From assembly GCF_001037495.1 (NCBI RefSeq), contig NZ_KQ089822.1, positions 186,001-250,000 of the forward strand: DNA of 64,000 nt, written 5' to 3'. Of this stretch, positions 27,509 to 38,776 are shown piece after piece. The notes beneath the pieces were generated by a model. That model was not told where the DNA came from and searched no databases. It worked only from the letters and a program-made list of their open reading frames with translations. Each line of letters starts with the position of its first letter. The stretch's first letter is position 1. Source of the stretch: Citrobacter sp. MGH106 (lineage in GTDB: Bacteria; Pseudomonadota; Gammaproteobacteria; Enterobacterales; Enterobacteriaceae). The translations under genes and the position numbers were made by a program.

Positions 27509-28114
27509 TTATTTGATGTAGTGCACGTGCTCGCAGATCTCGTCCACGATAGGGTCGCGACGTTCAGCGAACAGCTTTTTGTTTTCAGCGATCAGGTTGT
27601 TACCGTGGGTATCGATGGAGACAATCAGCGGACCGAACTCTTTTACCCGACAAACCCATAGCGATTCCGGCATCCCAAGCTCTGTCCAGTGCACTTCTTC
27701 GATCTCTTCAACCTGCGTTGCGGCAACTACCGCACACCCTGCGGGGAAGATCACATGCAGCGCTTTAAACTGCTTACATCCTTCTTCAGTCAACGGCCCC
27801 ATGCCACCTTTACCGACGACCAGTTTCACGCCAGTTTGCTCAATGAACTCTTTCTCAAAGGCCTCCATACGCATGCTGGTGGTTGGACCGACGGAGACCA
27901 TCTCCCATTTTTCCCCGTTCTTACGCACGATAGGCCCGGCGTGGAAGATCGCTTTACCGTTGAGGTCGAAAGGAATAGGACGTTTAAGCTCGATCAGGCG
28001 GCGATGACATACGTCACGGCAGGTGACCAGCGTACCGGTAAGGTAAATCACATCGCCAACGCGAATATCTTCCAGGTCTTCGGCTTTGATCGGGGTTGTC
28101 AGGATCTTTTTCAT
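27509..28114 (-). CDS. ttdB: L(+)-tartrate dehydratase, beta subunit
   Basis: With TtdA converts L-tartrate to oxaloacetate using an oxygen-sensitive Fe-S cluster; homologous to the C-terminal domain of class I fumarases. 201 residues with [31 protein letters not shown] and VGKGGMG. Its ATG overlaps the ttdA stop by 4 bp (ATGA), indicating coupling. Confidence 0.97.
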   Translation of the reverse strand: MKKILTTPIKAEDLEDIRVGDVIYLTGTLVTCRDVCHRRLIELKRPIPFDLNGKAIFHAGPIVRKNGEKWEMVSVGPTTSMRMEAFEKEFIEQTGVKLVVGKGGMGPLTEEGCKQFKALHVIFPAGCAVVAATQVEEIEEVHWTELGMPESLWVCRVKEFGPLIVSIDTHGNNLIAENKKLFAERRDPIVDEICEHVHYIK

Positions 28115-29022
28115 AACGCGCTCCGGGTGTGAGACAGATTTTCGAAGGAGAGATCGGCATGAACCAGCAGCGTGCCGCGACGATGCGCCCAGCAGCCGGT
28201 AGAAACGGCGACACCAATCGTCGATGGATGACGTGCAGCGGATTCAATATGTACACCCATGACGGAACTATTGCCGGTTAGCCCCTGTGGACCAATCCCC
28301 AGACGGTTAAGTCCCTCTTCCAGACGCAGTTCCAGCTCAGCGGCTTTTGGATTTGGGTGGCGTGTTCCAATAGGACGCAGAACGGCCTTACGTGAGAGCA
28401 CGGCAGCGGTTTCCACGGAAGTGGCGATACCAACGCCTACCAGCACTGGCGGGCAGGCGTTTACCGCCAGTGTTGAAATGTTTTCGAAGACAAATTTCAC
28501 CACGCCTTCATAACCTTCGGAGGGCATTAACACTTTGGAACGTCCTGGTAACGTACAGCCTCCACCTGCCATATAGACTTCGATTTCAGCATCATCACCG
28601 TCAGGGATGATGTCCCAGGTCACCCACGGCACGCCGGTACCGGTATTTTTCCCGGTATTTACTTCGTCAAAAATCTCTACTGCGTTATGGCGCAGCGGTG
28701 CTTTTACCGTGGCATCTTCAACGGCCTGCTTAAGAATGCTTTGCAGTTCACCCAGGAGAGGAAAACGTGAACCGACCTTCACAAAGAACATGATCTCACC
28801 GGTGTCCTGACACGCCGGGCGATTCAGGTCGATAGCTTTTTGCATGTTATCGAACATGGTGTGATAGATAATTTTGCCCATGGGCGAGGTTTCGCCTTCC
28901 CGTAGCTGTTTTAATTTATCCACAACGTCATCGGGCATCCGGGTAGAAATCATGGCGGTAAAATCAGCGACAATGTTAGTCAACGTCTTTATCGCATTTT
29001 GGTTATTTTGATTGCTCATCAT
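28111..29022 (-). CDS. ttdA: L(+)-tartrate dehydratase, alpha subunit
   Basis: Fe-S cluster subunit of tartrate dehydratase. From ATG 29022 it has 303 residues as in E. coli; GGAG 5 nt upstream supports this start (a second ATG at 29019 is also possible). Cysteines likely to bind the cluster are in [19 protein letters not shown] and [10 protein letters not shown]. The segment [14 protein letters not shown] is family-typical. First gene of the operon, divergent from ttdR. Confidence 0.97.
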   Translation of the reverse strand: MMSNQNNQNAIKTLTNIVADFTAMISTRMPDDVVDKLKQLREGETSPMGKIIYHTMFDNMQKAIDLNRPACQDTGEIMFFVKVGSRFPLLGELQSILKQAVEDATVKAPLRHNAVEIFDEVNTGKNTGTGVPWVTWDIIPDGDDAEIEVYMAGGGCTLPGRSKVLMPSEGYEGVVKFVFENISTLAVNACPPVLVGVGIATSVETAAVLSRKAVLRPIGTRHPNPKAAELELRLEEGLNRLGIGPQGLTGNSSVMGVHIESAARHPSTIGVAVSTGCWAHRRGTLLVHADLSFENLSHTRSAL

Positions 29023-29073
29023 GTCAACTCCAGTTCTTTTATTTATCTGGAAATAAATTCTCCGCCACAAACT

Positions 29074-29090
29074 ACCACTAAAAATGTGGT
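29074..29090. promoter_or_regulatory. Inverted repeat in the ttdA/ttdR intergenic region
   Basis: ACCAC (29074-29078) and GTGGT (29086-29090) flank seven A/T bases, 52 bp upstream of ttdA. The interrupted dyad suits a LysR-type regulator such as the divergent TtdR, but this is inference. Confidence 0.3.
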
Positions 29091-29233
29091 TTTATATTTT
29101 TTGCTGCTGTGAATATCTAATTAACAGTTCGTGAATGATGTCAAAATAAGGCGCTGAAAATTGCGCAAGGGCAGGGTTTAATTTGTTGCGGGGAATTACA
29201 CTGCGACTAACACTATCCACGGATATTCAGAAC

Positions 29234-30166
29234 ATGCTGAACACTTATCCCTTAGCCAAAGACCTGCAGGTACTGGTGGACATTGTTCATACTGGAAGCT
29301 TTAGCGCTGCCGCCGCGACGCTGGGGCAAACACCTGCGTTTGTGACGAAACGCATTCAGATCCTTGAGCAAACGTTGGGGACTACACTGCTGAGCCGCTC
29401 TGCTCGGGGTGTGACACTAACGGAAAGTGGGCAGCGATGTTATGAACATGCGCTGGAGATCCTCGCCCGTTATCAGCACCTGGTGGATGACGTCACACGA
29501 ATCAAAACACGCCCGGAAGGGATGATCCGTATCGGCTGTAGTTTTGGGTTTGGGCGTAGTTATATCGCCCCGGCTATTACCGAATTAATGCACAGTTATC
29601 CCGAATTACAGGTACATTTTGAGCTTTACGATCGGCAAATTGATTTAGCTCAGGATAATATCGATCTGGATATTCGTATTAATGATGAAATCCCAGACTA
29701 TTATATTGCGCATTTGTTAACGAAAAATAAAAGGATATTGTGTGCAGCACCAATGTATTTACAGAAATACGGTCAGCCGATGACGCTACAGGAATTAAGC
29801 CACCATGATTGCCTGGTGACGAAAGAACGCGATATGACGCATGGGATATGGGAACTTAATAATGGGCAGGAGAAAAAATCGGTTAAGGTAGCAGGGCATC
29901 TGTCTTCTAACAGCGGCGAGATTGTGTTGCAGTGGGCGCTGCAAGGAAAGGGAATTATGTTGCGCTCCGAGTGGGATGTTCTGCCATTCCTGAAAAGCGG
30001 CGAGCTGGTACGTGTGCTACCGGATTATGCGCAAAGCGCCAATATTTGGGCGGTATATCGGGAGCCGTTATACCGTAGCACCAAGCTAAGAGTGTGTGTG
30101 GAGTTTCTGGCGACATGGTGTCAGCACCGATTGGGTAAACCTGGCGAAGGATATCAGGTTCCGTAG
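29234..30166 (+). CDS. ttdR: LysR-type activator of tartrate genes (Dan)
   Basis: Transcriptional activator of ttdABT under anaerobic conditions, also described in E. coli as the abundant anaerobic DNA-binding protein Dan. From ATG 29234 ([14 protein letters not shown]) it has 310 residues like E. coli; the longer frame from 29183 is unsupported. The N-terminal winged HTH is in [22 protein letters not shown]; the effector domain follows from about residue 90. Its stop codon lies inside a REP element. Confidence 0.95.
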   Translation: MLNTYPLAKDLQVLVDIVHTGSFSAAAATLGQTPAFVTKRIQILEQTLGTTLLSRSARGVTLTESGQRCYEHALEILARYQHLVDDVTRIKTRPEGMIRIGCSFGFGRSYIAPAITELMHSYPELQVHFELYDRQIDLAQDNIDLDIRINDEIPDYYIAHLLTKNKRILCAAPMYLQKYGQPMTLQELSHHDCLVTKERDMTHGIWELNNGQEKKSVKVAGHLSSNSGEIVLQWALQGKGIMLRSEWDVLPFLKSGELVRVLPDYAQSANIWAVYREPLYRSTKLRVCVEFLATWCQHRLGKPGEGYQVP

Positions 30167-30202
30167 GCCGGATAAGACGCGTTAGCCTCGCCATCCGGCA
30201 GC
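30163..30202. repeat. REP element overlapping the ttdR stop
   Basis: GTAGGCCGGATAAGACGCG on the left and CCATCCGGC on the right form the usual REP stem. It fills the gap between convergent ttdR and plsY, and its first bases supply the ttdR stop codon (TAG at 30164-30166). Confidence 0.85.
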
Positions 30203-30204
30203 AA

Positions 30205-30822
30205 TTATTCGGGATCTTTTTCGCGTTTTTTCTTCAGCTTGGTCCAGATTTTCGGTTCCTGACGACGCCACAGACGCTGGATATTGTCATGATGGCGCAG
30301 CAGAATTAAGCACGACAACATAGAGACCGGGAAAGTGAACTGGGGTTTGAACCACCAGACATAAAACGGGGCAATCAGGGCGCTGACGATAGCCCCTAAC
30401 GAAGAATAGCCGCTCAATAATACGGTTAGCAGCCACGTTCCCGCCATTACGCCAGTAAGGTCCCAGCCTATTGGCGCTATCGCACCAAACGCAGTGGCTA
30501 CGCCTTTACCGCCTTTAAAGCCAAAGAATACCGGCCAAATGTGGCCCAGACAGGCGGCGATAGCGATCAATCCCAACCAGAAGGGACTGACGCCTAGCGC
30601 ATATGCGCCCCACACGGGTAACATACCCTTCAGGACGTCGAAAATCAGCACGGCTACGGCTGCTCCCTTGCCACCTATACGCAACACGTTTGTTGCGCCG
30701 GGGTTACCGGAGCCGCTGTCGCGTGGGTCGGGTAAACCCGCGAGGCGGCAGACCAGAATGGCACTGGAAATTGAGCCGCAGAGGTACGCGAAGATGATCA
30801 TTCCAGGCGCGATTGCACTCAT
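30205..30822 (-). CDS. plsY: Acyl-phosphate glycerol-3-phosphate acyltransferase
   Basis: Inner-membrane enzyme making lysophosphatidic acid from acyl-phosphate and glycerol-3-phosphate. Start at ATG 30822 ([14 protein letters not shown]) gives 205 residues as in E. coli. The catalytic signatures [21 protein letters not shown] and [10 protein letters not shown] are visible among several membrane helices. Divergent from folB. Confidence 0.97.
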   Translation of the reverse strand: MSAIAPGMIIFAYLCGSISSAILVCRLAGLPDPRDSGSGNPGATNVLRIGGKGAAVAVLIFDVLKGMLPVWGAYALGVSPFWLGLIAIAACLGHIWPVFFGFKGGKGVATAFGAIAPIGWDLTGVMAGTWLLTVLLSGYSSLGAIVSALIAPFYVWWFKPQFTFPVSMLSCLILLRHHDNIQRLWRRQEPKIWTKLKKKREKDPE

Positions 30823-30928
30823 AAGCTGTTCCGTTTTGAAAATGTCGTGTAAAACGCTACTTCTGTGGATAATACGCATATTTCGCCGGAAGTGGTATCC
30901 GGGTTAGCCAAAAAGCAGGCAGGTCGTG

Positions 30929-31297
30929 ATGGATATTGTATTTATAGAGCAACTTTCGGTAATCACCACTATCGGTGTTTACGACTGGGAACAAACCATC
31001 GAACAAAAACTGGTGTTCGATATCGAAATGGCGTGGGATAACCGCAAATCGGCCAAAAGCGACGATGTTGCTGATTGTCTAAGCTATGCTGATATAGCTC
31101 AAACCGTTGTCAGCCACGTGGAAGGCGGGCGATTTGCGCTGGTCGAACGTGTGGCAGAAGAAGTGGCGGAGTTGCTATTGAGTCGTTTTAATTCTCCATG
31201 GGTGCGTATCAAACTCAGTAAACCTGGGGCGGTGGCACGCGCGGCAAACGTTGGGGTGATCATTGAGCGTGGCAATACTCTGAAAGAAAATAATTAA
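30929..31297 (+). CDS. folB: Dihydroneopterin aldolase
   Basis: Cleaves or epimerises dihydroneopterin in folate synthesis. ATG 30929 gives 122 residues as in E. coli, preferred over an in-frame GTG at 30926. Family motifs GVYDWEQ, CLSYADIAQTV, RFALVERVAEEVAELL and KLSKPGAVARAANVGV are present. Confidence 0.97.
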   Translation: MDIVFIEQLSVITTIGVYDWEQTIEQKLVFDIEMAWDNRKSAKSDDVADCLSYADIAQTVVSHVEGGRFALVERVAEEVAELLLSRFNSPWVRIKLSKPGAVARAANVGVIIERGNTLKENN

Positions 31298-31326
31298 CTT
31301 AATAATATATAAACCAAACGTGTATA

Positions 31327-31354
31327 AAAGGGTCTTAAAGCAGGCTCTTTTTTT
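31327..31354 (+). terminator. Terminator after folB
   Basis: AAAGGGTC (31327-31334) pairs with GGCTCTTT (31343-31350), counting two G-U pairs, and a T-run continues to 31354. Confidence 0.65.
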
Positions 31355-31386
31355 ATTGTCCGTTTTTTTTATTTAGGGGTTTATTG

Positions 31387-32205
31387 ATGAGCGATATGCA
31401 CTCGCTGCTGGTGGCGGCCATTTTGGGTGTGGTTGAGGGGCTGACGGAGTTTTTACCTGTCTCCAGTACAGGCCATATGATTATTGTTGGCCATCTGCTG
31501 GGGTTTGAAGGTGATACCGCAAAAACATTTGAGGTGGTGATCCAACTGGGATCTATTCTGGCAGTTGTGGTGATGTTCTGGCGGCGTTTGTTTGGCCTGA
31601 TTGGCATCCATTTCGGCAAAACCCCGCATGAAGGCACTGGCAAAGGACGTCTGACGTTGGGGCATATTTTGCTGGGGATGATTCCGGCAGTCGTGTTGGG
31701 ATTAGTGTTCCACGACATGATTAAGTCGCTGTTTAACCCAATTAACGTTATGTACGCACTGGTGGTCGGCGGTTTGTTGTTGATTGCTGCAGAATACCTG
31801 AAACCCAAGGAACCGCGAGCACCGGGGTTGGATGATATGACTTATCGTCAGGCATTTATGATCGGTTGTTTCCAGTGTCTGGCTCTGTGGCCTGGCTTTT
31901 CGCGTTCTGGTGCGACCATCTCTGGTGGGATGCTGATGGGGGTGAGTCGTTATGCCGCATCTGAATTTTCGTTCCTGCTGGCAGTACCGATGATGATGGG
32001 CGCAACGGCGCTGGATCTCTACAAAAGCTGGTCGTTCCTGACGACAGCTGATATTCCTATGTTTGCTGTGGGTTTCGTGACGGCTTTTGTCGTGGCGCTG
32101 GTGGCGATCAAAACCTTCCTGCAATTGATTAAACGTATTTCGTTCATTCCGTTTGCGATTTACCGCTTTATTGTGGCTGCCGCTGTTTACGTTGTGTTCT
32201 TCTGA
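31387..32205 (+). CDS. uppP: Undecaprenyl-diphosphatase (bacitracin resistance)
   Basis: Integral membrane phosphatase recycling undecaprenyl pyrophosphate, the lipid carrier for peptidoglycan and other glycans; extra activity gives bacitracin tolerance. ATG 31387 gives 272 residues, with AGGGG upstream. Signature motifs [18 protein letters not shown] near the N-terminus and [13 protein letters not shown] near residue 170 are present. Confidence 0.97.
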   Translation: MSDMHSLLVAAILGVVEGLTEFLPVSSTGHMIIVGHLLGFEGDTAKTFEVVIQLGSILAVVVMFWRRLFGLIGIHFGKTPHEGTGKGRLTLGHILLGMIPAVVLGLVFHDMIKSLFNPINVMYALVVGGLLLIAAEYLKPKEPRAPGLDDMTYRQAFMIGCFQCLALWPGFSRSGATISGGMLMGVSRYAASEFSFLLAVPMMMGATALDLYKSWSFLTTADIPMFAVGFVTAFVVALVAIKTFLQLIKRISFIPFAIYRFIVAAAVYVVFF

Positions 32206-32215
32206 GTTTGCCATG

Positions 32216-32254
32216 GTGCCGGATGGTGACGCTTACGCGTCTTATCCGGCCACG
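32216..32254. repeat. REP element between uppP and cca
   Basis: TGCCGGATGGTGACGCTTAC and CGTCTTATCCGGCCA form a REP stem between convergent uppP and cca. Confidence 0.8.
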
Positions 32255-32288
32255 CCTGCTGGGTAAGCGCTGAACGCTGCGTCAGTTA

Positions 32289-33524
32289 TTACGTTTTCGG
32301 GCAACGTTGCTCTTTCCAGGCCGCTACTGCCGCAATGCGACGTCGGGTCAACTCCTCGCGAATTGCCGGTCCTTTAAATCCTGCTTCGACGACATCTTTT
32401 GTAGGAACTGCCTGCGCTGTCAGCCAGGCTTCGCGCAGCCAGCGGCCTTGCGGGTAATCTACCGCTTCGAAACCGGTTCGACCACGCACATCGGCCTCAC
32501 TGGTCAGAGCTATTTGTTCCACACGATGTGGTTTACGCCAGGCATCGATGGAATCGAATAGCTTAACGATGGTTTTCGGCTGCAGTATCGGGAAGGTATG
32601 AATGAGATCGTGAAACTCGGCCACCAGTTTGGCTAAATCACGAATGTCATTTGGTACGCGCAAACGCTGGCACAATTGCTCTACCAGCTTAACACCTGCC
32701 GGGCCATGGCCGTGATGGCGAGGCCAGAGTGAGGGCGGTGTGAGTGATTTACCAAGATCATGACAAAGTGTGGCGAAACGCACGTCAACTTCCTGGCTCA
32801 GCATGGCGGCCATCGACAGTGTCATTAGGGTGTGTATTCCGGTATCGATTTCTGGATGCCATTTTGCCGGTGCCGGTACGCCAAACAGAGCGTCTATTTC
32901 AGGAAACAGTACGCGTAAGGCACCGCAATCGCGAAGCACCTGGAAAAAGACCTGCGGATTGCGGGTGGTTAAGGCACTCTCAGTTTCTTTCCACACACGT
33001 TCTGGCGTAAGGTGCTCCAGTTCCCCTGCGTGGGTCATCTCCCGCATCAGCGCCATCGTTTCGTCGGCGATACGAAAACTAAGATGCGCATAGCGGGCAG
33101 CAAAGCGCGCCACACGCAGCACACGCAGCGGATCTTCGCTAAAGGCTGGAGAAACATGGCGCAACAGGCGGTTTTCGAGATCGCTACGTCCGTTATACGG
33201 GTCGATAATTTCCCCGTCATCGTCGCGAGCCAGGGCGTTTATCGTCAGGTCTCGTCGTTGGAGATCAGCTTCCAGCGTCACGTCTGAAGCGGCATAACAG
33301 GTAAACCCGGTATAGCCTGAGCCTGATTTTCTTTCGGTACGCGCCAGCGCATACTCTTCACGAGTTTTCGGATGGAGAAAAACAGGAAAATCGCGGCCTA
33401 CCTGCTGGTAGCCCGCGTCAAGCATCTCTTGTGGCGTGGTACCGACAACAACCCAGTCTTTATCTTTAATCGGTAGCCCTAATAACGCATCCCGAACAGC
33501 ACCACCGACCAGATAAATCTTCAC
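32289..33524 (-). CDS. cca: Multifunctional CCA-adding enzyme (tRNA nucleotidyltransferase)
   Basis: Adds or repairs the 3' CCA of tRNAs. 411 residues. The nucleotidyltransferase head has [11 protein letters not shown] and KDKDWVVVG with the catalytic Asp pair, then [10 protein letters not shown] and [18 protein letters not shown]-terminal HD phosphohydrolase domain is present (HDLGKS near residue 255), as in gamma-proteobacterial Cca with phosphatase and phosphodiesterase activity. Confidence 0.97.
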   Translation of the reverse strand: MKIYLVGGAVRDALLGLPIKDKDWVVVGTTPQEMLDAGYQQVGRDFPVFLHPKTREEYALARTERKSGSGYTGFTCYAASDVTLEADLQRRDLTINALARDDDGEIIDPYNGRSDLENRLLRHVSPAFSEDPLRVLRVARFAARYAHLSFRIADETMALMREMTHAGELEHLTPERVWKETESALTTRNPQVFFQVLRDCGALRVLFPEIDALFGVPAPAKWHPEIDTGIHTLMTLSMAAMLSQEVDVRFATLCHDLGKSLTPPSLWPRHHGHGPAGVKLVEQLCQRLRVPNDIRDLAKLVAEFHDLIHTFPILQPKTIVKLFDSIDAWRKPHRVEQIALTSEADVRGRTGFEAVDYPQGRWLREAWLTAQAVPTKDVVEAGFKGPAIREELTRRRIAAVAAWKEQRCPKT

Positions 33525-33586
33525 GCCACTTTCCTTTTGAAAAAGTTAATCCCTTAATAATATGTCAGTGTGGCAGAGAAGGCGAT

Positions 33587-34207
33587 TCAGTTCATCCAGC
33601 GATCTTTGCGTTTACGTGTTGGGATCATATGTGGCAGCACCAGACCGAGCAGCAGACCGAGTCCTAGCACGCCGCCGCCATACATAAACCACTGCATGAT
33701 GATGGTACGCTGCTTGTCATCAAGCTGAAGGTTGGCTGCGCTGACTTTCTTTTGTGCCACAATAAGCTCGTTCTTCAGCTTCTGGTTTTCTGCTTTCAAT
33801 CCATCGATCACGCTGTCGCTTTGCGCCACTTTTTGCTGCATATCGGCGGTGCGCTGATTCCAGGTGGTATCGATATTAGTGAGCTTATCGGTCAGAACTT
33901 TAACCTGATTTTCTAAGTCCGGGACGCGGGTGCGCAGGCTTGGCGTACTGTTCAGCTCTTTCAGTGGGATCCAGGCGGTACGCCCGGTACTGTCTTTGAC
34001 CTGCGCGTAGTTGGTGCTGGCGTCGGTCTGTAATAGCGTAACTTCCTCGCCGGCGTTAACCGTACCCACGAGGCGATAGTTATCTCCTGGACCACTGCGG
34101 ACCCAGGTGTTCAGTTCGTCAGAAACATAGCGCTTTTCTTCGGCATGGGAGACGGCAGTGGCGCTAAGTGCGAGTAAAGTTAATCCAATCAGGCGTAATT
34201 TTGGCAT
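33587..34207 (-). CDS. ygiM: SH3-domain membrane protein YgiM
   Basis: Envelope protein of unknown precise role. The 206 residues show a signal peptide (MPKLRLIGLTLLALSATAVSHA), a bacterial SH3 domain (about 25-95, with NTWVRSGPGDNYRLVGTV), a coiled coil (about 95-165) and a single C-terminal membrane helix (GGGVLGLGLLLGLVLP) followed by a basic tail. Divergent from ygiF; sequence close to E. coli YgiM. Confidence 0.92.
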   Translation of the reverse strand: MPKLRLIGLTLLALSATAVSHAEEKRYVSDELNTWVRSGPGDNYRLVGTVNAGEEVTLLQTDASTNYAQVKDSTGRTAWIPLKELNSTPSLRTRVPDLENQVKVLTDKLTNIDTTWNQRTADMQQKVAQSDSVIDGLKAENQKLKNELIVAQKKVSAANLQLDDKQRTIIMQWFMYGGGVLGLGLLLGLVLPHMIPTRKRKDRWMN

Positions 34208-34448
34208 CAGGCTGTCGTTGTTGTCATAGAAAGTGGAACGATAGTAGTGGCAACAGTGTCTCTACGCAAAGCATTAGACATCAATCGGAATCATCTGTGT
34301 CCTTTTTGCCACCACTCGAAACTTTTACGCCCGTCAAATTGTCCGTTGCATGGCAATTTGGCGCAAAATACTATCTACTGACAATTAAGAAAGCACTTAG
34401 TTCGCAGTCTGTCTTCTCAACTGTGACATAACCCATAAGTACAAGATC

Positions 34449-35750
34449 ATGGCCCAGGAAATCGAATTAAAGTTTATCGTCAATAGTGATGCCGTAGATG
34501 CGCTACGTGAACATCTGAATACGCTGGGGGGAGAGCACCATGCGCCCAGCCAGTTACTGAATATTTATTACGAAACGCCGGATGCGTGGCTGCGTGCTCA
34601 CGATATGGGGCTGCGTATTCGCGGTGAGAATGGTTGTTATGAAATGACCATGAAAATTGCCGGAAGATTGACGGGCGGCCTGCATCAGCGACCGGAATAT
34701 AACATTGCGCTGAGTGAGCCAGTGCTGGATCTCGCACAGTTTCCTGTGGAAGTCTGGCCCAATGGCGAGCTGCCAGCCGATCTCGCTTCCCAGGTACAAC
34801 CGCTGTTTAGCACCGATTTTTACCGTGAGAAATGGCGTCTTGATGTTGACGGTAGCCAGATTGAAATCGCCCTTGACCTTGGGGACGTGAAGGCGGGAGA
34901 GTTCGCTGAGCCTATCTGTGAGCTGGAACTTGAGCTCTTAAGCGGCGATACCCGTGCAGTGCTGAAGCTGGCGAACCAACTGGTTTCGCAAACGGGTTTA
35001 CGCCAGGGCAGCCTGAGTAAGGCGGCACGCGGTTATCATTTGGCTCAAGGAAATGCGCCACGCGAACTCAAACCCACGAGCATTCTGAAAGTGCCTGCGA
35101 AGGCGAGCATTGAACAAGGGTTGGAAGCTGCGCTGGAGCTGGCGCTGTCACAATGGCAGTACCATGAAGAGTTGTGGGTTCGCGGTGTCAAAGGGGCGAA
35201 AGCCGAGGTGCTGGCGGCTATGGGGTTGGTTCGTCACATCCTGATGCTGTTTGGCGGTAATGTTCCGCGTAAAGCGAGCGCTCACTTACGTGATTTACTG
35301 ACCCAGTCGGAAGCGACCATTGCCTCGGAAGTTTCTGCTGTTTCAGCGGTGTATAGTACGCAAACGGCGATGGCAAAACTGGCGCTTACCGAATGGTTAG
35401 TGACCAAAGCGTGGCAACCGTTTCTGGATGCTAAGGCGCAGGGCAAAATTGCCGATTCCTTCAAGCGTTTTTCCGATACCCATCTTTCACGTCATGCGGC
35501 TGAATTGAAAACTGTTTTTGGTCAGCCGTTGGGCGATCAATATACCGATCAGATCCCGCGTCTGAGCCGCAACATTGATAGCGTTCTGATGCTGGCGGGA
35601 TACTACGACGAACATGTCGCGTCGGAATGGATTGCCAACTGGCAGGGTTTACTTCATGCCATCAAAACCCGTCAACATATTGAAATTGAACACTTCCGCA
35701 ATGAAGCGATCTCTCAGGAACCGTTCTGGCTGCATAGCGGAAAACGTTAA
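34449..35750 (+). CDS. ygiF: Inorganic triphosphatase, CYTH-CHAD protein
   Basis: Hydrolyses inorganic tripolyphosphate. 433 residues: an N-terminal CYTH domain (about 1-200) beginning with the ExExK motif EIELKF, and a C-terminal CHAD helical domain (about 220-433) rich in His and Arg such as GLVRHILMLF and FSDTHLSRHAAEL, which binds polyphosphate. The upstream gap 34208-34448 has no gene. Confidence 0.95.
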   Translation: MAQEIELKFIVNSDAVDALREHLNTLGGEHHAPSQLLNIYYETPDAWLRAHDMGLRIRGENGCYEMTMKIAGRLTGGLHQRPEYNIALSEPVLDLAQFPVEVWPNGELPADLASQVQPLFSTDFYREKWRLDVDGSQIEIALDLGDVKAGEFAEPICELELELLSGDTRAVLKLANQLVSQTGLRQGSLSKAARGYHLAQGNAPRELKPTSILKVPAKASIEQGLEAALELALSQWQYHEELWVRGVKGAKAEVLAAMGLVRHILMLFGGNVPRKASAHLRDLLTQSEATIASEVSAVSAVYSTQTAMAKLALTEWLVTKAWQPFLDAKAQGKIADSFKRFSDTHLSRHAAELKTVFGQPLGDQYTDQIPRLSRNIDSVLMLAGYYDEHVASEWIANWQGLLHAIKTRQHIEIEHFRNEAISQEPFWLHSGKR

Positions 35751-35766
35751 TCAGAGCCGAAGCAGG

Positions 35767-35856
35767 GATGCCTGATGGCGCTCTACTTATTCGGCCTACG
35801 CGATAGGTGCATGTATCATGTAGTCCGGATAAGGCGAAACATAGCCATCCGGCATC
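35767..35856. repeat. BIME (two REP units) between ygiF and glnE
   Basis: GATGCCTGATGGCGCTCTAC with TTCGGCCTACG forms the first unit, and GTCCGGATAAGGCG with GCCATCCGGCATC the second. Confidence 0.8.
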
Positions 35857-35876
35857 ATTGAAAGGATAAGCCTTAA

Positions 35877-38717
35877 ATGAAGCAGCTCTCTTCACCATTA
35901 CAGCAGTACTGGCCGACCGTTGTTGAGCGTCTGCCAACAGCACTTCCTGAGGCATCGCTGAGTATTCAGGCGAAGTCAGTACTTACATTCAGCGATTTTG
36001 TCCGCGATAGCATTATTGCTCATCCTGAGTGGCTAAAGGAGCTGGAAAGCGCGCCAGTCCAGGCTGATGAATGGCAGCACTATGCCGCCTGGTTACAGCG
36101 CGCGCTGTCAGACGTACACGATGAAACGGCGTTAATGCGCGAGCTTCGACTGTTCCGTCGTCGCATCATGGTGCGTATTGCCTGGGCACAGACGCTGTCG
36201 CTGGTGGCTGAAGAGAGTATTTTGCAACAGTTAAGTCATCTGGCGGAGACGTTGATTATCGCAGCGCGTGACTGGCTGTATGACGCCTGCTGTCGAGAAT
36301 GGGGAACACCCTGTAATTCGGACGGCGTTGCGCAACCGCTGCTGATTTTAGGCATGGGGAAACTGGGCGGGGGCGAGCTGAATTTTTCCTCTGATATCGA
36401 CCTGATTTTTGCCTGGCCGGAACATGGATCTACGCAGGGCGGGCGGCGTGAACTGGATAACGCGCAGTTTTTCACCCGCATGGGACAGCGCCTCATCAAA
36501 GTGTTGGATCAACCAACGATGGATGGTTTTGTCTATCGGGTGGACATGCGTTTACGTCCGTTTGGCGACAGTGGTCCGCTGGTACTGAGTTTCTCTGCGT
36601 TGGAAGATTACTACCAGGAGCAGGGGCGTGACTGGGAACGTTACGCGATGGTTAAAGCGCGTATTATGGGGGATGCTGACGGCACCTACGTCAGCGAGCT
36701 TCGCGCTATGCTGCGGCCTTTTGTTTTCCGTCGCTACATCGATTTCAGCGTGATTCAATCTCTGCGTAACATGAAAGGGATGATTGCCCGTGAAGTCCGC
36801 CGGCGCGGCCTGAAGGACAACATAAAGCTGGGGGCGGGCGGCATTCGTGAAATCGAATTTATCGTTCAGGTATTCCAGCTCATTCGCGGCGGGCGCGAAC
36901 CCTCGCTGCAATCCCGCTCGTTACTCCCTACGCTTAGTGCGATCAATGCACTGCATCTGCTGTCTGATAATGATGCGGAACACCTGCGAACCGCCTATCT
37001 CTTTTTACGTCGTCTGGAAAATCTGCTGCAGAGCATCAATGACGAACAGACCCAGACGCTGCCGGGTGATGAGCTAAATAGGGCCCGCCTGGCATGGGGT
37101 ATGGGGGCGGATGACTGGCAGCAGTTAACCGATACGTTGGCAATACATATGGGCAACGTGCGTCGGGTATTTAACGAATTAATTGGCGATGATGAAACTG
37201 ATACACAGGAAGAGTCGCTGTCGGAACAGTGGCGTGAACTTTGGCAGGACGCGTTGCAGGAAGATGACACCACACCAGTGCTGACGCATCTGGCGGATGA
37301 CGATCGTCGCCGCGTGCTGGCTCTTATTGCGGATTTTCGCAAAGAGCTGGATAAACGTACGATTGGCCCACGGGGGCGACAGGTGTTGGATCATTTGATG
37401 CCGCACCTGCTGAGCGATGTCTGTTCCCGCGATGATGCTTCCGTACCGTTGTCGCGTATTACCCCGCTACTGGTGGGCATTGTCACCCGCACCACCTATC
37501 TGGAGCTGCTGAGTGAATTCCCTGGCGCGCTGAAGCATTTGATTTCGTTATGTGCCGCCTCGCCGATGGTGGCCAGCCAGCTGGCGCGGTATCCGTTGCT
37601 GCTTGACGAGCTGCTTGACCCTAATACCTTGTACCAACCAACCGCAACCGACGCTTATCGTGACGAGTTACGCCAGTATTTACTGCGTGTGCCGGAAGAT
37701 GATGAAGAACAGCAACTGGAAGCGCTGCGTCAGTTTAAGCAAACGCAACTGCTGCGTATCGCAGCGGCTGATATCGCTGGTACGCTACCGGTGATGAAAG
37801 TGAGTGACCATCTGACCTGGCTGGCGGAAGCCATTATTGATGCCGTGGTGCAGCAGGCCTGGATGCAAATGGTCGCCCGTTATGGGCAACCAACCCATCT
37901 TGGCGATCGCGATGGTCGTGGTTTTGCCGTTGTCGGTTATGGCAAGCTGGGTGGCTGGGAGCTGGGTTACAGCTCCGATCTGGATTTGATCTTCCTGCAT
38001 GATTGCCCGATGGATGTGATGACTGACGGTGAACGTGAGATTGACGGTCGGCAGTTTTATCTGCGTTTGTCGCAGCGCATTATGCATCTTTTTAGCACCC
38101 GTACTTCTTCCGGCATTTTGTATGAAGTGGATGCTCGGCTGCGCCCATCCGGTGCTGCAGGAATGCTGGTAACATCCACCGAAGCCTTCGCCGATTATCA
38201 GCGCAACGAAGCCTGGACGTGGGAGCATCAGGCACTGGTACGCGCTCGTGTGGTTTATGGCGACCCGCAATTGACCTCTCAGTTTGACGCGGTGCGCCGC
38301 GATATCATGACACTCGCTCGCGACGGGAAAACTTTACAGACTGACGTGCGCGAAATGCGTGAGAAAATGCGTGCACATTTGGGCAATAAACATCGCGATC
38401 GTTTTGATATCAAAGCCGATGAAGGTGGGATCACCGATATTGAGTTTATTACGCAATATCTGGTGTTGCGCTATGCCCATGAAAAACCGAAGTTGACGCG
38501 CTGGTCGGATAATGTGCGCATTCTGGAATTACTGGCGCAGAACGACATTATGAATGAGCAGGAAGCACTGGCGCTTACCCGCGCCTACACGACGTTGCGT
38601 GATGAGCTTCACCACCTTGCTCTGCAGGAGCTTCCGGGACATGTCGCGCCGGAGTGCTTTAGTGCAGAGCGCTCACTGGTGCGGAGTAGCTGGCAGAAGT
38701 GGCTGGTTGCTGAGTGA
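35877..38717 (+). CDS. glnE: Bifunctional glutamine synthetase adenylyltransferase/deadenylase
   Basis: Adds AMP to, or removes it phosphorolytically from, glutamine synthetase under control of PII, tuning nitrogen assimilation. 946 residues with two nucleotidyltransferase domains: the deadenylase half carries [20 protein letters not shown] near residue 160, and the adenylylase half [20 protein letters not shown] near residue 690. Both GS and DxD motifs are intact. Followed by hldE after 59 bp. Confidence 0.98.
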   Translation: MKQLSSPLQQYWPTVVERLPTALPEASLSIQAKSVLTFSDFVRDSIIAHPEWLKELESAPVQADEWQHYAAWLQRALSDVHDETALMRELRLFRRRIMVRIAWAQTLSLVAEESILQQLSHLAETLIIAARDWLYDACCREWGTPCNSDGVAQPLLILGMGKLGGGELNFSSDIDLIFAWPEHGSTQGGRRELDNAQFFTRMGQRLIKVLDQPTMDGFVYRVDMRLRPFGDSGPLVLSFSALEDYYQEQGRDWERYAMVKARIMGDADGTYVSELRAMLRPFVFRRYIDFSVIQSLRNMKGMIAREVRRRGLKDNIKLGAGGIREIEFIVQVFQLIRGGREPSLQSRSLLPTLSAINALHLLSDNDAEHLRTAYLFLRRLENLLQSINDEQTQTLPGDELNRARLAWGMGADDWQQLTDTLAIHMGNVRRVFNELIGDDETDTQEESLSEQWRELWQDALQEDDTTPVLTHLADDDRRRVLALIADFRKELDKRTIGPRGRQVLDHLMPHLLSDVCSRDDASVPLSRITPLLVGIVTRTTYLELLSEFPGALKHLISLCAASPMVASQLARYPLLLDELLDPNTLYQPTATDAYRDELRQYLLRVPEDDEEQQLEALRQFKQTQLLRIAAADIAGTLPVMKVSDHLTWLAEAIIDAVVQQAWMQMVARYGQPTHLGDRDGRGFAVVGYGKLGGWELGYSSDLDLIFLHDCPMDVMTDGEREIDGRQFYLRLSQRIMHLFSTRTSSGILYEVDARLRPSGAAGMLVTSTEAFADYQRNEAWTWEHQALVRARVVYGDPQLTSQFDAVRRDIMTLARDGKTLQTDVREMREKMRAHLGNKHRDRFDIKADEGGITDIEFITQYLVLRYAHEKPKLTRWSDNVRILELLAQNDIMNEQEALALTRAYTTLRDELHHLALQELPGHVAPECFSAERSLVRSSWQKWLVAE

Positions 38718-38776
38718 AGTGTGCTATTATCGCGCGCAAATTTTAAGACCCTCAGAGAATCTCTCAGGAGACAGGA

